NCBI GenBank assembly: GCA_041391745.1 | Contig: JAWKNK010000001.1 | Span: forward strand, 285,276-349,275 | DNA length: 64,000 nucleotides | Direction of reading: 5' to 3' | Source: JAIXWP01 sp041391745 | GTDB lineage: Bacteria > Bacteroidota > Bacteroidia > Flavobacteriales_D > Sanyastnellaceae | In this document: positions 43,282-50,824 of the stretch, piece by piece | Layout: the number at the start of each line of letters is the position of its first letter | Numbering within the stretch: the first letter of the stretch is position 1 | The notes under the pieces: model-generated | The model's database searches: none | The model's input: the letters and a program-made list of their open reading frames with translations, nothing else | Told to the model about the DNA's origin: nothing | Position numbers and translations under genes: made by a program

Positions 43282-43881
43282 CTAGGTTTTGCTTTCATTC
43301 CAAGTTTTGTAGTCGCTTGCTTGTGCTTTCCTGTTTTCTGGAACTTCTCTGAGCGGTTCGCAAGGACGCAATGTAGCAAAACAATCTTTTGGTAAGCCTT
43401 GATAAATTCGAGTTCCTTCCTTTTTCCACTCAAGCATTTCATCACTCACTTGTTTTACCACTTTTGCAGGACTTCCCACCACTACACTTCGTGGCGGTAT
43501 TTCAGTATCCGCAGCTACAAAAGCCAACGAACCGATAATACTCTCGGCCCCCACCACTACCCTATCCATCACCACTGCATTCATTCCCACAAGACAATCA
43601 CGACCTATCGTGGCGCCATGAATAATAGCTCCATGACCAATATGTGCGTTTTCATGCAATGTTACTGTTACTCCAGGAAACATGTGAACGGTGCAGTTTT
43701 CTTGGACGTTACAACCGTCTTCAATAATGATTTGTCCCCAGTCGCCACGAATGGCAGCTCCCGGACCTATATACACATTTTTACCGATGATTACATTTCC
43801 TGTAACAGTAGCATTTGGATGCACAAAAGAGCTTTCGTGCACCACTGGAATGAAACCATTGAACTCAAAAATATTCGCCAT
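43282..43881 (-). CDS. paaY: PaaY-like hexapeptide-repeat acyltransferase/thioesterase
   Basis: A 199-residue left-handed beta-helix protein. Hexapeptide repeats run from VHPNATVTGNVIIGKNVYIGPG to residue ~160, then a C-terminal helix with MLEWKKEGTRIYQGLPKDCFATLRPCEPLREVPENRK, which matches PaaY of phenylacetate catabolism better than other gamma-carbonic-anhydrase-like proteins. PaaY is thought to hydrolyse dead-end CoA esters. It sits 1 nt downstream of a 3-oxoadipyl-CoA thiolase gene, which supports the assignment. The other paa genes are not in this window. Confidence 0.83.
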   Translation of the reverse strand: MANIFEFNGFIPVVHESSFVHPNATVTGNVIIGKNVYIGPGAAIRGDWGQIIIEDGCNVQENCTVHMFPGVTVTLHENAHIGHGAIIHGATIGRDCLVGMNAVVMDRVVVGAESIIGSLAFVAADTEIPPRSVVVGSPAKVVKQVSDEMLEWKKEGTRIYQGLPKDCFATLRPCEPLREVPENRKAQASDYKTWNESKT

Positions 43882-43882
43882 C

Positions 43883-45085
43883 TTATACTCTTTCTATTAC
43901 CACTGCATAGCCTTGTCCTACTCCAATGCACATTGTGCAAAGGGCATATTTTTTATTCGAATTTACCAATTCTAAAGCAGCTGTTTGAACCAAACGAGTA
44001 CCGCTCATTCCGAGAGGATGACCTAGTGCAATGGCACCACCATTAACGTTGACACGAGGATCGTTGTCAGCAATATTGAGATTGCGGGTGCATGCTAAAA
44101 CCTGCGCTGCAAAAGCTTCATTCAATTCGATCACATCCATTTGGTCCATTGTAAGACCTGCTCTCTTCAAAGCCAATTTCGATGCTTCGACAGGACCGAT
44201 TCCCATAATTCGCGGCTCGCATCCCGTCACGGCTGAGCTTAAGACACGCGCTTGAGGTGTGAAATTACCTTTCTTCAAACCATTCTCACTGGCAATCAAC
44301 AATGCAGCAGCACCATCGTTTAGTCCTGAAGCATTTCCCGCTGTCACCGTTCCATCCTTTCTGAATGCAGCTCTCAAATTAGAAAGCACCTCTATTGAAC
44401 TTGTTGGTTTTGCAAACTCATCTTTATTAAAAATAATGGCATCGCCTTTTCTTTGAGGGATCACAACATCTACAATTTCTTGAGCATGTCGTCCAGATTG
44501 AGCTGCTTTTGCAGCCTTTTCTTGCGACCATAAAGCAAACTTATCTTGGTCTTCGCGAGAAATACTGAACATTTCCGCAAGGTTTTCAGCTGTTTCTCCC
44601 ATTGCTTCTACACCATAAACTTCCTTCATTTTCGGATGAACAAATCGCCATCCAAAACTAGAATCAAACATCTGAGCATCTCTACCAAATGCAGTAGAAG
44701 TTTTTGAAATCACCCACGGTCCTCTGGTCATATTCTCCACTCCACCCGCGATGAAAATATCACCTTCGTTGGCGTGAGAAGCTCTGGAAACTTGAGCCAC
44801 TGCGCTCATTCCTGAGGCGCACAATCTATTGGTGGTTTCTCCTGGCACATTTACCGGATAGCCCGCAAGTAATAACGCCATACGAGCTACATTTCGATTG
44901 TCTTCACCTGCCTGATTGGCACATCCCATCACCACATCATCAATCAGCGAAGGATCCAATGATGGAAATTTCTGAAGCAACTCGGCTAAAACACCCGCTG
45001 CCAAATCATCTGTTCTAACCGGGGCTAAAGTGCCTCCAAAACTTCCAATGGCCGTTCTTACACCACCAACAATAAATGCATTCAT
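43883..45085 (-). CDS. 3-oxoadipyl-CoA thiolase (PcaF/PaaJ type)
   Basis: A 400-residue thiolase that cleaves 3-oxoadipyl-CoA to succinyl-CoA and acetyl-CoA at the end of the phenylacetate or beta-ketoadipate route. The nucleophile Cys lies in TTNRLCASGMSA, the base His in GGAIALGHPLGMSGTRL, and the second Cys in CTMCIGVGQG. The stretch DIFIAGGVENMTRGPWVISK and FDSSFGWRFVHPKMKEVYG are the PaaJ/PcaF-like block that fatty-acid thiolases lack. Its start lies ~60 nt from the divergent gene at 45148. Confidence 0.9.
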   Translation of the reverse strand: MNAFIVGGVRTAIGSFGGTLAPVRTDDLAAGVLAELLQKFPSLDPSLIDDVVMGCANQAGEDNRNVARMALLLAGYPVNVPGETTNRLCASGMSAVAQVSRASHANEGDIFIAGGVENMTRGPWVISKTSTAFGRDAQMFDSSFGWRFVHPKMKEVYGVEAMGETAENLAEMFSISREDQDKFALWSQEKAAKAAQSGRHAQEIVDVVIPQRKGDAIIFNKDEFAKPTSSIEVLSNLRAAFRKDGTVTAGNASGLNDGAAALLIASENGLKKGNFTPQARVLSSAVTGCEPRIMGIGPVEASKLALKRAGLTMDQMDVIELNEAFAAQVLACTRNLNIADNDPRVNVNGGAIALGHPLGMSGTRLVQTAALELVNSNKKYALCTMCIGVGQGYAVVIERV

Positions 45086-45147
45086 AAAACAATATATTTA
45101 GACAAAGATGAAAAATCTTGGCAATTCGAAGTACATTTATTTCCAAT

Positions 45148-45441
45148 ATGAACGTTTTACTTCGCAACAGCGTCAGCTTTATAAGCGATGAACTTATTCT
45201 CGCAATCGGATTTATCATTTTTTGCTATTTGTTTTTTATCGGCATGACTATTTTCGAAAAAAGCTATTCGTCAACGACTTACAAGGTGATTAATTCCATC
45301 TTTGGATTTGTTCCACTTATTCCTGTCTTTATTATTCTAGTAGTATCCAATGGAAATGGAATAGCCATGCTCATCACTATCATTTATATTGCTACCTTAG
45401 TGATTCATCTGAAAAAACTTAAATACAGACCAAAGAATTGA
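45148..45441 (+). CDS. Small membrane protein of unknown function
   Basis: A 97-residue protein with three hydrophobic segments (DELILAIGFIIFCYLFFIGMT, INSIFGFVPLIPVFIILVV, GIAMLITIIYIATLVI). It is probably an inner-membrane protein. No family recognised. The start at ATG 45148 is chosen; the ORF extends further upstream only to a TTG. Its stop overlaps the TTG start of the dikinase-like lipoprotein (TTGA), so the two are translationally coupled and may form a pair. Confidence 0.7.
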   Translation: MNVLLRNSVSFISDELILAIGFIIFCYLFFIGMTIFEKSYSSTTYKVINSIFGFVPLIPVFIILVVSNGNGIAMLITIIYIATLVIHLKKLKYRPKN

Positions 45442-47360
45442 AAATTCAATTTCTCCTATTTATTGCACTTGTTTTCGTTGGTTGCGCGAGTTCGCACAGC
45501 TCATCCACTTCAAATCAGAATTGGCACAAAGACTATAAAAATGCTTTGTTGAGCCAAGCAGACTTCGATTCACTCGCTGGTGAACCGCTCAGCAGCAAAT
45601 ATGATGACGTTGTTTCAGTGAAAGTGCTTTGGAATTTGAAGGATGACCAATTGTACTTTATCAAAAGCGAAAATTTCAGATACCATCACGAATTCGCGGA
45701 TAAATACTTTAATCATTGGAACACCATTCAAACATTTAATGCCACGAATTACCACACGAATTTCATGCAGGAATTTTGTTTGGGAAACCTGAATTATTCA
45801 AAAAATAATAAAAGCTATTCCTTAGAATTATCCAGCTCAGCTTCATACCAAGTATCACAAATTGAGGAGTTCTATAAAAAATTAGATGATGCAGTTTCTT
45901 ACACCGACAATATCAAATTGTTGGTCAGCTCTGATTATCTTATAAAAAATGAAGATGAAATCGACGTGTCAAAGGTGAGTGTTTCTGAATTTTTTGGAGA
46001 TCAACCTTTTCAAATTATCAATGAAGGAGAAGTGTGTGGTAGATTGGTTATTCTCGAAAGTGAAAAGGATTACTACAAAATAAACACTTCTGATATTGTC
46101 GTGGTCCACGGAAGTCCAACATCCATCCCACTCTGCAAAGCAATCATTTCCGATCAGGTACAATCGCCTCTATCGCATATTCAACTTCTAAGTAGAAACA
46201 GGAAAATACCTAGTCTGTCCATTAGTAATAAAAAGCTGTTCGACGAGCTCCTTGAAAATGTGAACATGGTCATTCAATTAAGTGTAAGTTCCGATGATTA
46301 CACATTCGAGAAGTCAGATTCCATTTGTATTGAGGCAGATTTTGATCGTCCTGAAAAGGTGGCCATTCTAGAGTACGACATTCAGACCAAAGAACTATTG
46401 AAGGGCAAAAAATTAAGCTTCAAAAACAAGCATGCCGTCGGAAATAAAGCTGCTGGTGTTGGAGAGCTCGCTCGAATGGCGGACGATCATGACGCTGAGT
46501 TTTCGGTGCCAGAGAACATTTTCGCCATTCCTTTTTACTATTTCAACAATCACATTAACGACTCCATTATTTCCAACTTACGCAAAGAACTTGCTACAAT
46601 AGAAAGACCTTATGCTGATACAGCAACACACTCCATTTTGAAATCCATTCGAAAAAGAATAAAGGAACTTCCTGTCTCAAAGGAATTGATTGTATCCGTA
46701 AAGAATGAAATAAAAAATTCGAACTATAAATCATTTCGTTTCAGAAGTAGTTGCAACGCAGAAGACCTTGAAGATTTCAATGGAGCTGGGCTTTATACTA
46801 GTAAAACTGGAATTATTGGTGATACTTCTAAAACAATTGAAAAAGCAATTACATCTGTGTGGGCAAGCCTATTTAATGATCAGGCATACATTGAACGATG
46901 GTCAAAAAACATCGATGAACAGACGGTATTTATGGGGATTTTAGTGCACCGTAACTTTCCTGATGAAGAGATTAATGGAGTCGCGATTACTACAAATATT
47001 TACAGGCCAAATTCATTTGGAATCACTTTCAATCTCCAAAAAGGAGACAACAAAGTAGTGAGCCCCGACGAGAATACTATTAGTGAACTTTGTGTCATCG
47101 CAGACAAAGGAATATTCATTGATCGCGATGAATCCAAAATCATTGATTTCATCAGTTTTAGTTCTGAATCGCCTGAAAAACCCTTGCTTACAGAAGAACA
47201 ATATCGAAAGCTATATGATGCGCTTGCTCAAGTGAAAACTAAATTTTACTATAAAAAATATGGTGATGCTGGAGTCGAGTTCAACAACTACAGCTTGGAT
47301 ATCGAATTCAAGTTTGATAACAATGGTAAATTGTACCTCAAACAAGTTCGTCCCGCCTAA
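45438..47360 (+). CDS. Lipoprotein with phospho-His and ATP-binding domains of the PEP/glucan dikinase type
   Basis: A 640-residue protein with a TTG start (TTGA overlap with the upstream gene), a signal peptide and lipobox FVGCAS. Residues ~180-260 resemble the swivelling phospho-histidine domain: VVVHGSPTSIP then SPLSHIQLLSRNRKIPSL with His ~247. Residues ~335-640 resemble the PPDK/PEP-synthase ATP-grasp domain: GNKAAGVGELARMADDH, FRSSCNAEDLEDFNGAGLYTS, SVWASLFNDQAYIERW, and the ending LDIEFKFDNNGKLYLKQVRP. The order (His domain, then ATP domain) is that of glucan, water dikinases rather than PEP synthase. Location is paradoxical: as a lipoprotein it should be outside the cytoplasm. Substrate unknown. 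Confidence 0.72.
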   Translation: MKIQFLLFIALVFVGCASSHSSSTSNQNWHKDYKNALLSQADFDSLAGEPLSSKYDDVVSVKVLWNLKDDQLYFIKSENFRYHHEFADKYFNHWNTIQTFNATNYHTNFMQEFCLGNLNYSKNNKSYSLELSSSASYQVSQIEEFYKKLDDAVSYTDNIKLLVSSDYLIKNEDEIDVSKVSVSEFFGDQPFQIINEGEVCGRLVILESEKDYYKINTSDIVVVHGSPTSIPLCKAIISDQVQSPLSHIQLLSRNRKIPSLSISNKKLFDELLENVNMVIQLSVSSDDYTFEKSDSICIEADFDRPEKVAILEYDIQTKELLKGKKLSFKNKHAVGNKAAGVGELARMADDHDAEFSVPENIFAIPFYYFNNHINDSIISNLRKELATIERPYADTATHSILKSIRKRIKELPVSKELIVSVKNEIKNSNYKSFRFRSSCNAEDLEDFNGAGLYTSKTGIIGDTSKTIEKAITSVWASLFNDQAYIERWSKNIDEQTVFMGILVHRNFPDEEINGVAITTNIYRPNSFGITFNLQKGDNKVVSPDENTISELCVIADKGIFIDRDESKIIDFISFSSESPEKPLLTEEQYRKLYDALAQVKTKFYYKKYGDAGVEFNNYSLDIEFKFDNNGKLYLKQVRPA

Positions 47361-47370
47361 TTAGTCCTTG

Positions 47371-47378
47371 TATATTTG
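47371..47378 (+). promoter_or_regulatory. TAnnTTTG promoter box for surE, 4 nt before the start codon
   Basis: TATATTTG followed by CCGT and ATG, identical to the lgt promoter context. A TTCG about 20 nt upstream could be a weak -33. It selects ATG 47383 over the ORF start at 47368, as the box lies inside the extension. Confidence 0.6.
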
Positions 47379-47382
47379 CCGT

Positions 47383-48156
47383 ATGAGTGAAAAGCGACCA
47401 TTGATTTTAGTGACAAACGATGATAGTATTTATTCTAAAGGAATAAAAAGTCTTGTAGAAGCAGTGAAACCACTCGGTGACGTGGTGGTGGTAGCACCAG
47501 ACAAACCACAAAGTGGAATGGGTCATGCGGTAACGATCAATGGAATTCTTCGCATCTATGAAGAAAAGATATTCGAAGGAATAAAAGCCTACACCACATC
47601 TGGAACTCCTGTTGACTGCGTGAAATTGGCAATTGCGAAAATCCTAGATCGCAAACCAGACTTATTGGTAAGTGGAATTAATCATGGTTCAAACTCATCG
47701 ATAAATGTTATTTATTCCGGTACCATGTCTGCGGCTGTAGAGGGCGCAGTAGAAGGGATTCCATCAGTTGGATTTTCACTTCTTGATCATGATCACGATG
47801 CTGACTTTAGAGCTTCTCAAAAAGTAGCTCACGATATTGCTTCGCAAATAATTAAAGATGGCGGACTTCCAGAAGGCATTTGTTTAAACGTGAATATTCC
47901 AAAGGGAAATCCTGAAGATATCGCTGGGGTAAAGGTTTGCAGACAAGCAAAAGCATATTGGGAAGACAATTTCGATCATCGCACAGATCCGAGTGGAAGA
48001 CCGTATTACTGGATGTTGGGCGAGTTCAACAACTTCGACAAAGGAGAGGATACCGACGAATATGCATTGGCTCACAAATATATTTCTGTAGTTCCCGTTC
48101 ATTACGACCTTACAGCATATCATGCTATATCACACCTTCAACAATGGACATTATGA
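47383..48156 (+). CDS. surE: 5'/3'-nucleotidase SurE
   Basis: A 257-residue stationary-phase survival nucleotidase that hydrolyses nucleoside 5'- and 3'-monophosphates. The signature ILVTNDDSIYSKGI carries the metal-binding Asp pair, VVAPDKPQSGMGHAVTI is typical, and the LVSGINHGSNSSINVIYSGTMSAAVEG stretch binds the substrate. Length is usual. Start chosen as MSEKRP (47383) because of the promoter position. It overlaps the next gene by ATGA, so surE, a small membrane protein and lpxB form an operon. Confidence 0.94.
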   Translation: MSEKRPLILVTNDDSIYSKGIKSLVEAVKPLGDVVVVAPDKPQSGMGHAVTINGILRIYEEKIFEGIKAYTTSGTPVDCVKLAIAKILDRKPDLLVSGINHGSNSSINVIYSGTMSAAVEGAVEGIPSVGFSLLDHDHDADFRASQKVAHDIASQIIKDGGLPEGICLNVNIPKGNPEDIAGVKVCRQAKAYWEDNFDHRTDPSGRPYYWMLGEFNNFDKGEDTDEYALAHKYISVVPVHYDLTAYHAISHLQQWTL

Positions 48157-48452
48157 GGAAGCAAAAATTTGACAAATTCTGGATCGGTTTTGTATTAGGC
48201 ATTATCGGGGCCTTTATTGGACTTTGCATTTTCGGATTGATTTGGAGCAACGTCAACGATCAGGACTTTGCCTACTTTTTCAAAGATGTATTTATTGGAA
48301 CACGCTATTACACTGATAAGCTCATTACAATGAGTATTGTTTTAGATGTTTTTTTATTTTTCATTTTTATGAAAATGGAATGGTACAATTTGTCAAAGGG
48401 ATTGCTCGGAGTTGTAATTCTCGCTGTTCCAATAGTCGTCTATTTCTATTGA
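48153..48452 (+). CDS. Small membrane protein between surE and lpxB
   Basis: A 99-residue protein with three hydrophobic segments (FWIGFVLGIIGAFIGLCIFGLIW, ITMSIVLDVFLFFIFMKM, GLLGVVILAVPIVVYF) and a basic N-terminus MRKQKFDK. The start is ATG 48153, which overlaps the surE stop (ATGA). It ends 1 nt before lpxB. I recall an unnamed protein at this place in other Bacteroidota, but no function. The lipid-A neighbour suggests an envelope role, which is only inference. Confidence 0.72.
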   Translation: MRKQKFDKFWIGFVLGIIGAFIGLCIFGLIWSNVNDQDFAYFFKDVFIGTRYYTDKLITMSIVLDVFLFFIFMKMEWYNLSKGLLGVVILAVPIVVYFY

Positions 48453-48453
48453 T

Positions 48454-49536
48454 ATGAAAATTTACATGATTGCCGGCGAGGCCAGCGGCGACTTACATGG
48501 AGCCAACCTCGTTAAATCCATTTTAAAAAAATCTCCCGACTCCACCATTCGTTGTTGGGGCGGAGAAAAAATGGAGAGTGCCGGTGCTGAATTGATAAAG
48601 CACTATCGCGACCTAGCATTCATGGGGTTTGTAGAAGTGCTGCTTCATATCAGAACTATTCTAAGAAATATTTCATTTTGTAAAAAAGATATTGAAGCTT
48701 TTCAGCCGGATGTCCTTGTATTAATTGACTACCCTGGATTCAATATGCGAATTGCTGAATGGGCAAAATCAAAAGGTATTCGAGTAGTGTATTATATCTC
48801 TCCACAAATTTGGGCGTGGAAACAAGGTCGCGTGCACAAGATCAAAGCTACTGTGGACGATATGTGTGTTGTGCTTCCTTTTGAAGAAGATTTCTATAAA
48901 AAGTTTGATTATCCTGTTCATTTTGTAGGGCATCCCCTACTCGATGAAATTCAAAATCGGGAGAGTCGCGAACGAATAAATACTATTGCTTTGTTGCCTG
49001 GCAGCAGAAAACAAGAGATCAGTGCCATGCTGCCCATAATGTTGGAAGCATCCAAAAAATTCAAAGAATTCGATATCGTCGTTGCCGGAGCACCAGGTCA
49101 AAATGAAGCTTTCTACCAACCTTTTCTGAACGGTTTTAACGCCCGAATTGAATTCGGTAAAACCTATGAGATTTTGCAAACCTCAAAAATTGGATTGATA
49201 ACAAGCGGCACCGCAACTTTGGAAAGTGGTTTATTTAAGCTGCCTCAAGTAGTTTGTTACAAGGGAAGCGGAATTTCAGTTTGGATTGCAAAGAAGATTG
49301 TAAAAATCAAGTATATATCACTTGTAAATTTAATTCTCGACAAACCGGCTGTTCTTGAGCTTATTCAAGAAGAATTAACTGTCTCCAACCTCCACAAAGA
49401 AATGGATGCATTGCTTGAACAATGTTCAGCGTAAATCCGAAATTGAACATATGATTACGAGCAGCTTTACACCATGCTCGGGGGTCCTGGTGCATCAGAC
49501 AAAACTGCCAACATAGTGTTGAAAAGTTCGTTATAG
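48454..49536 (+). pseudogene. lpxB: Lipid-A-disaccharide synthase, 3' end disrupted by two indels
   Basis: LpxB joins UDP-diacylglucosamine and lipid X to form the lipid A disaccharide. The frame from 48454 encodes IAGEASGDLHGANLV, WGGEKMESAGAEL, YPGFNMRIAEWAK, SPQIWAWKQGRV, LPGSRKQEI and TSGTATLESGL, all typical, but stops at 49434 after only 326 residues. Beyond the stop, one base out of frame, NVQRKSEIEH continues, and then the original frame gives YDYEQLYTMLGGPGASDKTANIV up to TAG 49534. LGG-GAS is the normal LpxB C-terminus. A +1 and a -1 indel (about 49412-49420 and 49446-49452) restore ~360 residues. Confidence 0.88.
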
Positions 49537-49563
49537 GCTTAAATATCCGCCATTTAGAGCAGG

Positions 49564-49571
49564 TATTTTTG
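49564..49571 (+). promoter_or_regulatory. TAnnTTTG promoter box for the SpoIID-like gene
   Basis: TATTTTTG followed by 6 nt (CACGGA) and ATG 49578. Perfect -7 match with a very short leader. It also supports 49578 as the true start of the downstream gene. Confidence 0.5.
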
Positions 49572-49577
49572 CACGGA

Positions 49578-50745
49578 ATGCGTTGGCTTCTTTCACTAAT
49601 AGTCGTTTGTTTTTTCTCTGTTCTATCTGCAACAGCTGCACCACCATTGAAGGTTGGACTTTTCTATGGACAACAGTTTCAAAGTGCAAACAATAACTGT
49701 GGTTTCCCGTAGATTGAGTTTATATTCAGACAGCCAGAACATCACCACAATTTCTAGTGGTGAAAGTACTACTATTCGCTTAAGTCAAGGTGTTATAATA
49801 TCCATTATCGTAAATGGCAGTGTATTGAGCTCTGGAAGCTCCGTTACTGCGAAAAATTCGAATGGCGCCACATATAAAATTGTTCCAGCTAGCTCGAAAA
49901 GTAGTTCTCGCATATATGAAGGAGAACTTCGAGCGGTTAAGGCACCTGGCAGACTTCAATTAGTAAACATATTGCCACTTGAAGATTATATTCCGGGAGT
50001 GATCGAAGCAGAAGGTGGTGCAAATCATGAGCTTGAATATTATAAGGTACAAGCCATCATTAGCAGAACTTATGCTTGTAGCAACTTAAGAAGACATGAA
50101 GCAGATGGCTATAATGTTTGTGACGCTACCCATTGCCAAGTTTATCATGGCACTTCTCGTCACGAACCCCTCACCAAAGTGGCCACAAAAGCCACCGAAG
50201 ACGTAGTCATCGTTGACGATAATATTGATCTCATCACGGCAGCATTTCACTCCAATTGTGGAGGTCACACCGTAAATGCAGAGCACGTTTGGAGTAAGCC
50301 CTTATCCTATTGTATTGGCAAACCGGATACTTTTTGTTTGGTAATGCCTCACAGCAATTGGGAAAAAACCATTTCAATGGGACAATGGCGAGAATATCTG
50401 AATAGCAAGAGGTACCCATTAACAGACAGTAGCTACGCATCAGCACTTGCCTACTTTCCATCTGAAAAGCAAGTCTATTTTGTAGATAGTAGTTTCAAAA
50501 TTCCCACGAAGATTATCCGTCAGGATTTCAAACTTCAGTCAGCCTATTTTTCAGTACATCAAAATGGGGAAAATGTCACCTTTGTTGGTCAGGGATTCGG
50601 CCATGGAGTGGGATTATGTCAGGAAGGTGCCATTAGAATGGCACGTTTAGGATTGACCTACAAAGACATCATTCATTTCTATTACACTGATGTTCATCTC
50701 ATTCCGTTGAGGTTTCTTTGGTTCTTCAAAGAAGATGCTCATTAA
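49578..50745 (+). pseudogene. SpoIID/LytB-family protein, frameshifted after the signal peptide
   Basis: ATG 49578 starts a good signal peptide (WLLSLIVVCFFSVLSATAA) and LKVGLFYGQQFQSAN, then stops at TAG. The +1 frame continues as TVVSRRLSLYSDSQNI and carries the rest of a SpoIID/LytB domain: LVNILPLEDYIPGVIEAEGG, KVQAIISRTYACSNL, FHSNCGGHTVNAEHVWS and GHGVGLCQEGAIRMARLG. One extra A at about 49688-49693 (AACAATAAC should read AACATAAC-like) explains the break. Such proteins cleave or bind denuded glycan strands of peptidoglycan. The ORF from 49654 lacks a signal peptide and is an artefact of this frameshift. Confidence 0.87.
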
Positions 50746-50824
50746 CACTCTTTTAGACGCCTTAACAATCTCCAACACCCTGCTATACTTATCTTAGCAT
50801 TCCAATAGAGATAAATTTCGTAGA

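Noticed and set aside
43399..44046. Open frame of 215 codons on the plus strand opposite paaY and the thiolase
   Set aside because: It runs antisense to two well-supported genes; the translated sequence is His/Ser/Thr-rich and has no family motif.
49654..49700. Alternative TTG start for the SpoIID-like gene
   Set aside because: It lacks a signal peptide; the frameshift model with ATG 49578 gives promoter, signal peptide and a family-like N-terminus.
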